Below are positions 10,952-20,676 of a stretch of 64,000 nt of DNA, in pieces (the first letter of the stretch is position 1; each line of letters opens with the position of its first letter). Source of the DNA: Halalkalibacter nanhaiisediminis. GTDB taxonomy: Bacteria > Bacillota > Bacilli > Bacillales > Bacillaceae_D. The notes below the pieces were generated by a model that was not told where the DNA came from, ran no database searches, and saw only the letters and a program-made list of their open reading frames with translations. The stretch spans positions 1 to 64,000 of the forward strand of contig NZ_VLKZ01000003.1 in assembly GCF_007830185.1 (NCBI RefSeq), in the 5' to 3' direction. The position numbers and the translations under genes are program-made.

Positions 10952-13025
10952 GCGCGATTTTTTGTTAGAGGTTGGTGTTGAAGAGTTGCCAGCTCGATTT
11001 GTAACAGGCTCGATGAACCAATTAAAAGAGAAGGTTTCTGAATGGTTAAGTACGGAACGCCTTGAATATGACAGTGTCCATGCATTTGCGACTCCGCGTC
11101 GTTTAGCACTGATCATCGAAGGGTTAGCTGAAGGCCAGTCTGACATTGAAGAAGAAGCGAAAGGTCCTGCTAAAAAGATTGCATTCGATGAGGATGGTAA
11201 TTGGACAAAGGCAGCACAAGGTTTTGCTCGAGGACAAGGTGTTAGCACAGATGATTTGTTTTTTAAAGAACTCAATGGTGTTGAGTACATGTATGCGAAT
11301 AAATTTATTGCTGGTAAGAAAACGATTGAGCTTCTTCCGGCTGTTAAAGATATCATTTTAGCTCTTCATTTTCCGAAAAACATGCGTTGGGGAAATCATG
11401 AGTTACGTTTTGCGAGACCGATTCAATGGCTTGTTGCGATGTACGGCGGGGACGTAGTTCCGTTTGAGATTACCGGTATTGAAACGGGTAAGAAGACATT
11501 TGGTCATCGTTTTCTTGGCGGTGAAATCGAGTTATCGGAGCCAAACGAGTATGTTGGAGCGTTATTAAGTGAGTATGTCATTGTAGATCCAACTGAGCGA
11601 AAACAGGCAATTCGAAATCAAATTGAATCCATGACAGAAGGAAATGGCTGGGTTATTCCAATTGATGAGGATCTACTTGAGGAAGTTCATCATTTAGTTG
11701 AATACCCAACTGCACTTTCAGGTAGCTTTGATAAAGAGTTTTTAACATTACCAAAAGAAGTCTTAATCACTTCGATGCGCGAACATCAACGCTATTTCCC
11801 AGTCGAAAATAAGGAAGGTGAATTGCTCCCTTATTTTGTTACGGTGCGTAATGGCGATCACCAGCATTTAGAAAATGTATCAAGAGGAAATGAAAAAGTA
11901 TTACGCGCTCGCCTGTCGGATGCAGGGTTCTTCTATAGAGAAGATCAAAAGTTGAAAATTGACGATGCTCTTGAGCGCCTTGAGCAAATCGTATATCATG
12001 AGGAGCTTGGCTCAATTGGTGATAAAGTTCGTCGTATTAATGAAGGCGTAGCAAAGCTAGGAGAATTACTAAAGATAGACCAAAGCACAGAAGAAACAGC
12101 GAAACGAGTTGCTCGCATTTGTAAATTTGACTTGGTTACGCAAATGGTCTATGAATTCCCTGAATTGCAAGGACGTATGGGTGAAGTGTATGCGGAATTA
12201 GCAGGAGAAGCCAAGCAAGTGGCAAAAGCGATCAACGAGCATTATCAACCGCGTTTTGCTGGCGATGCGAGTCCAGCTTCACTTGCAGGTGCAATTGTGA
12301 GTATTGCTGATAAGCTTGATACCATTGTTACGTGCTTTGCCATTGGCCTTATTCCAACGGGTTCTCAAGATCCATATGCACTTAGACGTCAAGCAGCTGG
12401 TATTGTGCAAATGATTAATGATCACGAATTAGATGTTGAACTTGAGCAGCTAGCAAAAGTCAGTCTTGATGTTGCAGAAGGACGTAATCTGCTTAAACGT
12501 TCTCGCTCGGAAATTGAGAGTGAGCTAATTGAATTTTTCAAATTACGTGTGAAAGCTGCTCTTCAAGATCAAGATATTCAATACGATGTGATTGATGCAG
12601 TTCTTGCTGATCATCTTGGGCACATTCCAACACTTGTGAAAAAAGCTCATGTCATTACAGAAAAAAGACATGAAAAGTCATTTAAACAAGTAGTGGAGGC
12701 ACTAAGCCGTGTAACAAATATTGCTAAGAAGGCAGAGGGCAAACACGAAATTAATCCAGATTTATTTGAAAAAGAGGAAGAAAAAGCGCTATTTACACAT
12801 TATGAAGAAGTGAAGAAAAGTGTTGAACAGGCTCTTGCAAATGGCAATGTGAATCAAGCTTACGTTGCTCTAGCGAAGGTTGAACCTGTCATTAATGAAT
12901 ACTTTGAACATATCATGGTCATGGCAGAGGACAAATCGCTTCGAATAAATCGTCTAGCGCAAATGAGAGCTTTAGCTGAAGTGATTCGCACTTTTGCACA
13001 GTTCCAAGCAATTGTATTTGCTTAG
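10944..13025 (+). CDS. glyS: Glycyl-tRNA synthetase beta subunit
   Basis: The beta subunit (693 residues) binds tRNA-Gly and completes the tetrameric enzyme with GlyQ. The N-terminus [18 protein letters not shown] is diagnostic. The middle contains the HD-like [20 protein letters not shown] stretch, and the C-terminal part contains the anticodon-binding domain ending in [18 protein letters not shown]. It overlaps glyQ by 8 bases with a GGAGGGAGAG site inside the glyQ end. Length is normal. About 180 bases separate it from ccpN. Confidence 0.98.
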   Translation: MSKRDFLLEVGVEELPARFVTGSMNQLKEKVSEWLSTERLEYDSVHAFATPRRLALIIEGLAEGQSDIEEEAKGPAKKIAFDEDGNWTKAAQGFARGQGVSTDDLFFKELNGVEYMYANKFIAGKKTIELLPAVKDIILALHFPKNMRWGNHELRFARPIQWLVAMYGGDVVPFEITGIETGKKTFGHRFLGGEIELSEPNEYVGALLSEYVIVDPTERKQAIRNQIESMTEGNGWVIPIDEDLLEEVHHLVEYPTALSGSFDKEFLTLPKEVLITSMREHQRYFPVENKEGELLPYFVTVRNGDHQHLENVSRGNEKVLRARLSDAGFFYREDQKLKIDDALERLEQIVYHEELGSIGDKVRRINEGVAKLGELLKIDQSTEETAKRVARICKFDLVTQMVYEFPELQGRMGEVYAELAGEAKQVAKAINEHYQPRFAGDASPASLAGAIVSIADKLDTIVTCFAIGLIPTGSQDPYALRRQAAGIVQMINDHELDVELEQLAKVSLDVAEGRNLLKRSRSEIESELIEFFKLRVKAALQDQDIQYDVIDAVLADHLGHIPTLVKKAHVITEKRHEKSFKQVVEALSRVTNIAKKAEGKHEINPDLFEKEEEKALFTHYEEVKKSVEQALANGNVNQAYVALAKVEPVINEYFEHIMVMAEDKSLRINRLAQMRALAEVIRTFAQFQAIVFA

Positions 13026-13203
13026 ACGCTATTCAAAGTAAGAACCACGTCTCCTTTATACTTCTAAATTTAATTTAGAAAGAAAAGGGACCTGATTCAC
13101 TTTTTACTGCTTCTCATTATTCCTTTTCTTTTAAGAGGCCATTAGTATATAATATTTATATATTAGTATGGCATAAATGTATGCTTAAGGATGGTGAGAA
13201 CCA

Positions 13204-13839
13204 ATCGAACTTACAAGCCGGCAAGAAAAAATTGTTGATATTGTAAAAAATAATGGTCCGATTACTGGTGAGCAGATTGCTGAACGTCTCTCACTGACAC
13301 GTGCGACTCTTCGCCCAGACTTAGCTATTCTAACGATGGCAGGTTATTTAGATGCAAGACCACGAGTCGGTTATTTCTATACAGGGAAGACAGGTGCTGA
13401 ATTACTTGGTGATAAAGTAAAACACATTACGGTGAAGCATTATCAATCTCGACCAATTGTTGTACAGGAATCGGCTTCTGTTTATGATGCGATTGTGACA
13501 ATGTTCCTTGAGGACGTTGGAACACTGTTTGTAGTTGATAAACAGACCACGCTTGTTGGTGTCTTATCAAGGAAAGATCTACTGCGAGCTAGCCTTGGAA
13601 AGCAGGCGCTTGAATCGATTCCAGTGAGTATTATTATGACTCGGATGCCAAACATCACCGTTTGTCAGCGAGATGACTTAATAACCGAAGTGGCAAAAAA
13701 GCTTATTGATAAACAGATTGATTGTCTTCCCGTTGTGACCGAAGTGGATTTTGGATCTGGCTTTGAAGTGATTGGTCGGATTACCAAGACGAATATAACA
13801 GCGCTTCTTGTTGATTTAGCAAATGATGAAGTGATCTAA
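13204..13839 (+). CDS. ccpN: CcpN gluconeogenesis repressor (YqzB), start codon problem
   Basis: CcpN represses gluconeogenic genes (gapB, pckA) in B. subtilis when glycolytic carbon is present. The product has an N-terminal winged helix (IELTSRQEKIVDIVKNNG, GPITGEQIAERL, TRATLRPDLAIL) and two CBS domains (about 75-130 and 140-200). The first in-frame ATG is 13336, which would delete the whole DNA-binding domain. The frame is open upstream only to a TGA at 13195-13197, and the one codon there that fits a start is ATC at 13204, with AAGGATGGTGAG (13187-13198) 5 bases upstream. Alternatively GTG 13194 is the start and one extra base lies near 13203. It precedes ppsR, as in B. subtilis. Confidence 0.75.
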   Translation: MELTSRQEKIVDIVKNNGPITGEQIAERLSLTRATLRPDLAILTMAGYLDARPRVGYFYTGKTGAELLGDKVKHITVKHYQSRPIVVQESASVYDAIVTMFLEDVGTLFVVDKQTTLVGVLSRKDLLRASLGKQALESIPVSIIMTRMPNITVCQRDDLITEVAKKLIDKQIDCLPVVTEVDFGSGFEVIGRITKTNITALLVDLANDEVI

Positions 13840-13872
13840 TACGGGTATATAAAAGAAGCGAAGGAGGTCAAA

Positions 13873-14685
13873 ATGGAAGAGATAAAGCAACGTCCTGTCG
13901 TATACGTTGTCTCTGACTCAGTTGGAGAAACAGCTGAGCTTGTTGTTAAAGCTGCAGCTAGTCAATTTAGTGGTGCAGGACTTGAAGTTAGACGAATTCC
14001 CTACGTTGATGATAAACAAACAATTGAAGAAGTGATTATTCTCGCTCAGCAAGCGAGAGCACTGATTGCTTTTACACTTGTCGTGCCCGAAATGAAGCAT
14101 TATTTACTTTCAAAGGCGAAAGAGGTTAATGTTGAAACAGTTGATATTATTGGACCAATGCTTGAGAAGATTGGTTTAATTACGAATAAAGAACCTCGTT
14201 ATGAGCCAGGACTTATTTATCGTTTAGATGAAGATTATTTCCGCAAAGTAGAAGCGATTGAATTTGCTGTGAAATATGATGATGGACGTGACCCTCGTGG
14301 GATTGTTCGAGCTGATCTCGTCCTTATCGGTGTTTCGCGAACTTCTAAGACACCACTGTCGCAATACCTTGCGCATAAACGTTTGAAGGTGGCCAATGTA
14401 CCGCTAGTACCTGAGGTAGAGCCACCAGAGGAATTGTTTAAAGTATCTCCGAAAAAAATTGTCGGGTTGAAAATAAGCCCAGAAAAGTTAAATGATATTA
14501 GGGCTGAACGCTTAAAAGCATTAGGCTTGAAAGCTCAAGCAAATTATGCAAATATGGAACGTATTAAAGAAGAATTAAAGTATGCTGAAGAGATCATGGA
14601 TCGAATTGGTTGTCAGATCATTGATGTATCAAATAAAGCAGTGGAAGAGACAGCAAACTTGGTTTCTAATATGTTTCGGAACTAA
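13873..14685 (+). CDS. ppsR: Pyruvate,phosphate dikinase / PEP synthase regulatory protein
   Basis: This DUF299-family protein of 270 residues (B. subtilis YqfL) is a bifunctional ADP-dependent kinase and phosphate-dependent pyrophosphorylase that controls PPDK or PEP synthase by threonine phosphorylation. The N-terminus [14 protein letters not shown] and the P-loop GVSRTSKTP (about 154-162) are family hallmarks. AAGGAGG (13860-13866) lies 6 bases before the ATG. YqfL is needed for CcpN function in B. subtilis, so the ccpN-ppsR pair, 33 bases apart, is probably one functional unit. Confidence 0.93.
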   Translation: MEEIKQRPVVYVVSDSVGETAELVVKAAASQFSGAGLEVRRIPYVDDKQTIEEVIILAQQARALIAFTLVVPEMKHYLLSKAKEVNVETVDIIGPMLEKIGLITNKEPRYEPGLIYRLDEDYFRKVEAIEFAVKYDDGRDPRGIVRADLVLIGVSRTSKTPLSQYLAHKRLKVANVPLVPEVEPPEELFKVSPKKIVGLKISPEKLNDIRAERLKALGLKAQANYANMERIKEELKYAEEIMDRIGCQIIDVSNKAVEETANLVSNMFRN

Positions 14686-14705
14686 TTTGTTAACAGATTC
14701 GTAAA

Positions 14706-14832
14706 GGATGACTCCAAAAGGTCTGTGACCGATGCTAGTTTTTCTCATACCCAGTGTGTTTTTGTGATTGTCACGCACTGAGTTTATGGCTAGGATCAGA
14801 CACTTTTATTGTGAGTCTCCTTTTCTTTTTTA
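14706..14832 (+). terminator. Long hairpin terminator after ppsR; rest of the gap to yqxD is empty
   Basis: A long imperfect hairpin pairs GGATGACTC and the GTCTG-CTAG stretch (14706-14738) with CTAGGATCAGAC and GAGTCTCC (14790-14820). An inner stem CCCAGTGTG/CGCACTGAG closes the loop, and TTTTCTTTTTT follows. It should end ccpN-ppsR transcription. The remaining bases to 15071 (A/T-rich, no coding signal) must hold the promoter of the dnaG-rpoD unit; a TATAAT-like word occurs near 14874, but no clear pair was chosen. Confidence 0.7.
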
Positions 14833-15071
14833 TTATCAAATCTTTTTACTAGTCAAAGCAGGAAATGTTGCGTATAATAAAGAATTGTGATTCTAATGGA
14901 TTTTTATTTTCCGTAGATGTGAAAAAAAGAACAAATAAATTTCAAAAGTCAAGACTTTTTCTTCGTTTTTTGGTAATGATAGTAAAGGTAAAAGAGTGGA
15001 CAATGTAAAAAAAAGTTTGTTCGACAGAAATCAACCAATTCATTAAATTGATTGCAGGATTTTAAAAGGAG

Positions 15072-15581
15072 ATGTTGAATTCAACTACCATGAATCCTTC
15101 ATTACGAACATTGTACGTTGATGCTGATGCATGTCCAGTAAAAGAGGAAATTGTTGATATTTGCCAACGTTTTAAAGTTGCTATGGTGTTTGTGTCCTCT
15201 TATGCTCATCAGATGACCTTACCTTCCTCTGTTAAAGTTGTGACGGTAGATACAGATAAGGAAGCGGCAGATTTATATGTCATGAACAAAGTCAAAAAAG
15301 ATGACATCTGTGTGACACAGGATCATGCGCTTGCCTCCATTCTTCTTGCAAAAGGCGTTGTTGTTTTATCGCCACGGGGAATGGTCTATCGTGAAGAAAC
15401 GATTGGACAGATGCTTGATGCTCGTTATTTGTCTCAGAAGCAAAGACGAATGGGAGCAAAGACTAAGGGTCCAAAAGCATTTCAAAGCAGTGATCGATCT
15501 CGCTTTATGGAACAACTTGAGAAAATTCTCTCAATAAAAGCAGGAACATTGCAAAAAAGCTCGAATGTTAAAGAATTGTGA
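15072..15581 (+). CDS. yqxD: YaiI/YqxD family protein (DUF188)
   Basis: This UPF0178/DUF188 protein (169 residues) has a predicted PIN-like nuclease fold but no demonstrated activity. The signature VDADACPVKEEIVDI near the N-terminus, TVDTDKEAADLYV and the C-terminal RRMGAKTKGPKAF are typical. The start is uncertain: AAAAGGAGATG (15064-15074) abuts ATG 15072, TTG 15075 is slightly better spaced, and ATG 15090 also fits the family length. It leads into dnaG with a 27-base gap, as in B. subtilis. Confidence 0.9.
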   Translation: MLNSTTMNPSLRTLYVDADACPVKEEIVDICQRFKVAMVFVSSYAHQMTLPSSVKVVTVDTDKEAADLYVMNKVKKDDICVTQDHALASILLAKGVVVLSPRGMVYREETIGQMLDARYLSQKQRRMGAKTKGPKAFQSSDRSRFMEQLEKILSIKAGTLQKSSNVKEL

Positions 15582-15608
15582 TATGATTTGAGATTGGTGA
15601 TGACACGT

Positions 15609-17405
15609 ATGAGCAATCGGATACCAGATGAAAAGGTTGAACTCATCAGACGCTCGTCAGATATTGTCGAAGTAATTAGCGATCATGTACAACTAAAAAA
15701 GCAGGGGCGGCAGTATACTGGATTATGTCCTTTTCATGGAGAAAATACACCGTCCTTTTCAGTTTCACCTGACAAGCAGCTATATCATTGTTTTGGCTGT
15801 GGAGCGGGAGGAAATGTTTTCTCATTCTTAATGGAGCTTGAAGGGTTAAGTTTCATTGAATCGGTGAAACAACTAGCTGAAAGGGCAAATATTGAGCTGC
15901 CTGATTTTCGTTCAAATGAAACCGTTTCTTCATCAGATAGTCCACAAGAGACGATGCGTTCTGCGCATGAATTAGCGGCAAAGCTCTATCATCATGTTTT
16001 AACTTTAACAGAGCAAGGTGGCCAAGGACGCGATTACATTAGTGAGCGAGGATTTAGCCGTGAGCAGATCGAGCAATTTCAAATTGGGTTTGCACCTGAC
16101 CGCTGGGATGCCCTGACAACGATTTTAAGTAAACGTGGTTTCTCACTAGATGTAATGGTAGCTGCAAGCTTGCTCGGAAAACGAGACTCAGATGGTGGGC
16201 ATTATGATCGCTTTAGAAACCGGCTTATGTTTCCAATTTGGGACGGACAAGGCAATGTGATTGCTTTTGGTGGTCGTACGATTACGGATGAGAAGCCTAA
16301 GTATCTTAATAGTTCTGAGTCGCCGGTTTTTCATAAGAGTAAGACGCTATACGGTCTTCATTTGGCGCGACCGCTCATTCGTAAAGAAGCCACTGCTGTT
16401 TTATTTGAAGGATACGTTGATGTGATTGCAGCATGGGGAGCGGGCGTTAAAAACGGCGTAGCTACACTTGGAACGGCTCTTACAGAAGAGCAGGCTCGAG
16501 TCATTAGACGCAATGCAGAGACGGTTATACTCTGCTATGACTCAGACAAGGCAGGAATAGAGGCTGCATTTAGGTCTGCTGGTATTCTCGAGCCAGCTGG
16601 TTGCACTGTGAAAGTGGCCCAAATGCCAGAAGGACTTGATCCTGATGACTACATTCGTACATACGGGGCAGCACGTTTTGTGTCGGATGTAATAGGGGCT
16701 AGCTTAACGGTTATGGCTTTCAAAATGCGCTATCTCCGCAAGGGCAAGAATTTGCAAAATGAAGCAGAACGGATGCGTTATATTGAAGACGTTCTCGCTG
16801 AAATTTCGACCTTAAATCGAGCCGTTGAAAGAGATCATTATTTAAGACAACTTGCGGACGAATTTTCATTATCGTTAGATGCGTTGAAGCAAGAACAATT
16901 TCAAATTTTTCGAGCGCAGCGTAATAAGCTAAAGCACTCATCTGAACAGAAGCGCACTCAAGTACGAAAGAGCTTTGAACCAAAAAAGCTATTGCCTGCT
17001 TATCAAAATGCAGAGCGACTTTTACTCGCTCATATGATGAGGGATGTTGAGATAGCTGATCGTGTTCAAGGGCGAATTGGCGGAGCGTTTAATGTCGACG
17101 ATCATCAAGCGATAGCGGCTTACTTATTTGCATATTACGGGGAGGGGCACTTGCCGAATCCAAGCCAGTTTATACAAGGTCTGCAAGATGAGAAGCTTGT
17201 TCGAATTGCTACAGAGCTCGCGATGCTATCTATTAATGAAGAGTGCGAGGAACAAGAACTGCTTGATTATATGAGACAGATTGAAAATTACCCAAAACGG
17301 GTAGAGATAAAGCAAAAGGAATTAGAAATGAAGCACGAGCAAGACCCTGTCGAAGCTGCAAAAATCCTTATGAAAATTAACAGAATGAAACAGGAGCTTC
17401 ATTAG
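15609..17405 (+). CDS. dnaG: DNA primase DnaG
   Basis: Primase (598 residues) makes RNA primers for replication. The zinc-binding domain uses Cys40, His43, Cys61 and Cys64 (CPFHGE, CFGCGAGG). The TOPRIM core has LFEGYVDVIAAW (about 265-276) and ILCYDSDKAG (about 307-316), and a C-terminal helicase-interaction domain follows. ATG 15609 gives the conserved MSNRIPDEKV start, with GATTGGTGA (15591-15599) 9 bases upstream; earlier in-frame TTG and ATG codons lack a site. It is in the macromolecular synthesis operon with rpoD, whose start is 54 bases downstream. Confidence 0.97.
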   Translation: MSNRIPDEKVELIRRSSDIVEVISDHVQLKKQGRQYTGLCPFHGENTPSFSVSPDKQLYHCFGCGAGGNVFSFLMELEGLSFIESVKQLAERANIELPDFRSNETVSSSDSPQETMRSAHELAAKLYHHVLTLTEQGGQGRDYISERGFSREQIEQFQIGFAPDRWDALTTILSKRGFSLDVMVAASLLGKRDSDGGHYDRFRNRLMFPIWDGQGNVIAFGGRTITDEKPKYLNSSESPVFHKSKTLYGLHLARPLIRKEATAVLFEGYVDVIAAWGAGVKNGVATLGTALTEEQARVIRRNAETVILCYDSDKAGIEAAFRSAGILEPAGCTVKVAQMPEGLDPDDYIRTYGAARFVSDVIGASLTVMAFKMRYLRKGKNLQNEAERMRYIEDVLAEISTLNRAVERDHYLRQLADEFSLSLDALKQEQFQIFRAQRNKLKHSSEQKRTQVRKSFEPKKLLPAYQNAERLLLAHMMRDVEIADRVQGRIGGAFNVDDHQAIAAYLFAYYGEGHLPNPSQFIQGLQDEKLVRIATELAMLSINEECEEQELLDYMRQIENYPKRVEIKQKELEMKHEQDPVEAAKILMKINRMKQELH

Positions 17406-17459
17406 TAAGTTCGACCCAGCATGTAGCTTTGGTTGTGAACAATGGAAGGAGGGGATCGA

Positions 17460-18578
17460 ATGGCAGATAAACCATTACGCCCATTAGCGGAAGGCGAATT
17501 GTCTATCGATCAAGTGAAAGAACAATTAGTGGAGATTGGAAAGAAAAGAGGAGTCCTCACATATGCAGAAATTACAGAGAAATTAGCTGCGTTTGATCAA
17601 GACTCTGACCAAATGGATGAATTCTTTGAATACCTTGGTGAACAAGGCGTGGAAATTTTAAATGAAACAGATGAAATTCCGAATCTCCAACAAGCAGCAA
17701 AGGATGAAGAGGAGTTTGACTTAAATGATTTAAGTGTACCACCAGGGATTAAAATTAATGATCCTGTACGAATGTATTTAAAAGAAATTGGTAGAGTACC
17801 CCTTCTTTCAGCTGAAGAAGAAATTGAGCTTGCTAAGCGCATTGAACAAGGTGATGAGGAAGCTAAGCGTCGACTTGCAGAAGCAAACTTACGTCTAGTC
17901 GTTTCGATTGCCAAGCGTTATGTTGGTAGAGGAATGTTATTCTTAGATTTGATCCAAGAAGGGAATATGGGTCTGATCAAGGCTGTTGAGAAGTTCGATT
18001 ATGAAAAAGGATATAAATTTAGTACGTATGCGACGTGGTGGATTCGTCAAGCAATCACGCGTGCTATTGCCGATCAAGCTCGTACAATTCGTATTCCTGT
18101 TCACATGGTTGAAACGATTAACAAGCTGATTCGTGTTCAACGTCAGTTACTTCAAGACTTTGGTCGTGAACCATCACCTGAAGAAGTTGCTGCAGAAATG
18201 GAATTAACACCTGAAAAAGTTCGCGAAATTTTAAAAATCGCTCAAGAACCAGTTTCTTTAGAAACACCGATTGGAGAAGAAGATGATTCTCATTTAGGTG
18301 ATTTCATTGAAGACCAAGATGCACTTGCTCCTTCCGATGCAGCTGCTTACGAACTACTAAAAGAGCAGTTAGAAGATGTTCTTGATACGTTAACAGATAG
18401 AGAAGAGAATGTCCTTCGTTTACGATTTGGTCTGGATGATGGTCGTACTCGAACATTAGAAGAAGTAGGAAAAGTGTTCGGTGTTACTCGTGAGCGTATT
18501 CGTCAAATTGAAGCGAAAGCATTACGTAAGCTTCGCCATCCTAGCCGTAGTAAACGCTTAAAGGATTTCCTTGAATAA
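17460..18578 (+). CDS. rpoD: Housekeeping RNA polymerase sigma factor SigA
   Basis: Primary sigma factor of 372 residues, as in other bacilli. Region 1.1 occupies the N-terminus. Then come region 1.2 ([16 protein letters not shown]), regions 2.1-2.4 ([30 protein letters not shown]), region 3 and the region 4.2 helix-turn-helix ([19 protein letters not shown]). ATG 17460 is preceded by GGAAGGAGGGGAT (17444-17456), a strong site; the in-frame ATG at 17442 is part of it. It closes the yqxD-dnaG-rpoD operon, with a strong hairpin downstream. Confidence 0.98.
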   Translation: MADKPLRPLAEGELSIDQVKEQLVEIGKKRGVLTYAEITEKLAAFDQDSDQMDEFFEYLGEQGVEILNETDEIPNLQQAAKDEEEFDLNDLSVPPGIKINDPVRMYLKEIGRVPLLSAEEEIELAKRIEQGDEEAKRRLAEANLRLVVSIAKRYVGRGMLFLDLIQEGNMGLIKAVEKFDYEKGYKFSTYATWWIRQAITRAIADQARTIRIPVHMVETINKLIRVQRQLLQDFGREPSPEEVAAEMELTPEKVREILKIAQEPVSLETPIGEEDDSHLGDFIEDQDALAPSDAAAYELLKEQLEDVLDTLTDREENVLRLRFGLDDGRTRTLEEVGKVFGVTRERIRQIEAKALRKLRHPSRSKRLKDFLE

Positions 18579-18655
18579 GAATAGACTAAATAGAGAATGA
18601 ACGTTCTAAAATTGCATTCGCGTAAAATAACATGCACAAGTAGAGCATTCTCATA

Positions 18656-18717
18656 GGGTCTGATTCCGACTTGAAGCGTTATAGATTTCTATACGCTTCG
18701 TTCTTGGAATCAGGCCC
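18656..18717 (+). terminator. Hairpin terminator after rpoD
   Basis: GGGTCTGATTCC (18656-18667) pairs with GGAATCAGGCCC (18706-18717), and GAAGCGT pairs with ACGCTTC inside. T-rich sequence follows (TTGATTTATTTTC). The hairpin is long and almost symmetric. Confidence 0.75.
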
Positions 18718-18762
18718 TTGATTTATTTTCTCTTAAAGCGACCTTATGGGGAGGGAAAAGGG

Positions 18763-19305
18763 ATGGACGAAAAAAGAAAAGAAACAATTATTAAAGAAAT
18801 CAAGTATTGGAGGAAATCTAAGCTTTTACCAGAACAGTATTGTGATTTCTTATTAACTCTCTATTCAGAAGGAGAGGAGGCGGTAGTTGATTCAAAGGAA
18901 AAAGTTGCCTCTTCATTTCTTACCATGCGGTCCCTTTTACCATTTATTATGGTGCAAGCCATGTTTTTCTTAGCTGTTCTTATCATTTATTTTACTGATT
19001 TTTCAATTGTAATGCAAATTATGATTGGAATTTTTTTCACAATTGCTATTGTGTTCATTGCAAATAGGGTAAAAGCGCAATACTTGTTGCTTACCTACTT
19101 ATTCTTATTAATGGCTGCTTTACTTTTATTTTTGTTAACTGTGCATATTGTTGTAAACGTATTTCAAGCAAATTCGCTGTACTTGGCTGCTGCTACATTT
19201 GTACACTGTATCGTTTGGTTTTTGATTGGATGGAAGTGGCGAATACGTTTCTTTACAGTGGCGGGTGTGTTAGGTATGATTGTCTTACTCTTTTTCTTAT
19301 TTTGA
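18763..19305 (+). CDS. Conserved membrane protein between rpoD and cccA
   Basis: This 180-residue protein starts with a soluble part (ETIIKEIKYWRKSKLLPEQYCDFLLTLY), followed by about five hydrophobic segments from residue 58 to the end. The N-terminal helix resembles the short cytoplasmic domain of DUF2157-type membrane proteins, but I cannot assign a function. The ATG at 18763 has GGGGAGGG (18748-18755) 7 bases upstream; an ATG at 18718 in the same frame lies inside the rpoD terminator. It sits alone between rpoD and the cytochrome gene. Confidence 0.78.
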   Translation: MDEKRKETIIKEIKYWRKSKLLPEQYCDFLLTLYSEGEEAVVDSKEKVASSFLTMRSLLPFIMVQAMFFLAVLIIYFTDFSIVMQIMIGIFFTIAIVFIANRVKAQYLLLTYLFLLMAALLLFLLTVHIVVNVFQANSLYLAAATFVHCIVWFLIGWKWRIRFFTVAGVLGMIVLLFFLF

Positions 19306-19464
19306 TTTGATAAAAGAGTGACAAAAAAAGCAAAACTATGGGTAATCCCTTTTCAATGAGAGTAATTTCAAGTAAAATGATAAGGGAAATCTTAAGCGTC
19401 TACATAGTTTGTTTGAGTTTGCTGATTTATGTTGATTTTATTTGAATTTAAGGAGGATATGACA

Positions 19465-19836
19465 ATGAAGGGAAGACCGCTATTACCATTTGCCATTACA
19501 GCAATTATTGGTATTCTTTTAATGGTATCGCTATCATTTGTTGGTTTGGACCAACGTGCTGAAATGAATGCTGATGAAGATGGAGCTGAAACGGAAGAAG
19601 TAACAGAGTTTGAGGATCCGATTGCTGAGGGTCAAAGACTTGCAGAGCAATCTTGTATTGCCTGTCATGGTGGTGACCTAAGCGGTGGTGCTGGTCCAGC
19701 ATTAACATCACTTGACAAATCGCCAGAAGAAATTATCAATATTATTCAAAATGGACAAGGTACTATGCCTCCTATGCCTTTAAATGATGTAGAGGCAGAT
19801 GCAGTAGCACAGTATCTACTATCTATTTCTGAGTAA
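19465..19836 (+). CDS. cccA: Membrane-anchored cytochrome c-550
   Basis: This small cytochrome c of 123 residues has one N-terminal membrane anchor (about 7-27), an acidic linker (NADEDGAETEEVTEFED) and a C-terminal haem domain. Haem attachment is CIACH (Cys64, Cys67, His68), and the axial Met is in GTMPPMPLND. It carries electrons on the outer membrane face. ATG 19465 has AAGGAGG (19450-19456) 8 bases upstream. A terminator follows closely. In B. subtilis cccA lies at the same place downstream of sigA. Confidence 0.93.
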   Translation: MKGRPLLPFAITAIIGILLMVSLSFVGLDQRAEMNADEDGAETEEVTEFEDPIAEGQRLAEQSCIACHGGDLSGGAGPALTSLDKSPEEIINIIQNGQGTMPPMPLNDVEADAVAQYLLSISE

Positions 19837-19840
19837 AGGG

Positions 19841-19873
19841 AAGACGAGAGTCAATAAGAACTCTCGTCTTTTC
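19841..19873 (+). terminator. Terminator after cccA
   Basis: Perfect 11-base stem AAGACGAGAGT (19841-19851) and ACTCTCGTCTT (19860-19870) followed by TTTC. Confidence 0.85.
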
Positions 19874-19965
19874 TACGTTTATAGAGCATGGAAATAGATG
19901 AGTGGCTTGAAAGGTTTACATAGACTCGTTATGATAGAAGAATGACAAAGTAACAGGTGATAAAT

Positions 19966-20676
19966 ATGAATGAAAAACAATTATCTGAACGGCTGATTCG
20001 TGTTGCCGATTATGTACCAAAAGGAGCAAAAGTAGCTGATATTGGATCTGACCATGCGTATTTACCATGCTATTTATGCTTACAAGATGAAACAGCTTCA
20101 GCCATTGCTGGAGAGGTAAATGAAGGCCCTTATCAGTCAGCAAGGAATCAGGTTGAACGTGTAGGATTAACAAAAAGAATTGATGTGAGAAAAGGGAATG
20201 GCCTTGAAGTGCTTCAAGCAGGTGAAGTCGATGTAATAACGATTGCGGGTATGGGTGGCAACCTTATTACAACGATTCTTGATCAAGGGAAAGAAAAGCT
20301 TGAAGGTGTCTCAAGATTAATTCTTCAGCCGAATGTAGGGGCTGATACAATACGTATCTGGTTGAGACGTTATGGATGGCTTCTGATAGATGAAGAGATA
20401 CTTGAAGAAGACGAGAAGATTTATGAAATTCTTGTTGCAGTGCGCGGCGATGATTCTGCCCTTTATCAAGAGGATACAGAGCTTAAACTATTACTTGGTC
20501 CGTTTTTAATGCAAGAACGAAATGAGGCTTTTAAGAAGAAATGGCGCTATGAGGTTGAGAATTGGAAACGTATTTTAACTCAATTTGAACAAGCGACAGC
20601 GAATGAACAGGTTGAACAAAAACGAAAAGAGCTCTTACAGCAAATAATAATGGTCGAGGAGGTCCTATCATGGTGA
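19966..20676 (+). CDS. trmK: tRNA (adenine22-N1)-methyltransferase TrmK
   Basis: TrmK (YqfN) methylates N1 of adenine 22 in bacterial tRNAs using S-adenosylmethionine. The 236 residues contain the SAM-binding motif VADIGSDHAYLPCYL (about 25-39) and the catalytic-domain motif ITIAGMGGNLI (about 89-99). A C-terminal coiled-coil tail rich in Glu, Lys and Gln is usual for this family. ATG 19966 follows ACAGGTGA (19953-19960); an in-frame GTG at 19957 is part of that site. The end overlaps the next gene by 7 bases. Confidence 0.93.
   Translation: MNEKQLSERLIRVADYVPKGAKVADIGSDHAYLPCYLCLQDETASAIAGEVNEGPYQSARNQVERVGLTKRIDVRKGNGLEVLQAGEVDVITIAGMGGNLITTILDQGKEKLEGVSRLILQPNVGADTIRIWLRRYGWLLIDEEILEEDEKIYEILVAVRGDDSALYQEDTELKLLLGPFLMQERNEAFKKKWRYEVENWKRILTQFEQATANEQVEQKRKELLQQIIMVEEVLSW

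Noticed and set aside
10919-11356. 145-codon reverse frame over glyQ/glyS
   Set aside because: Antisense shadow of well-supported glyS; no homology-like pattern.
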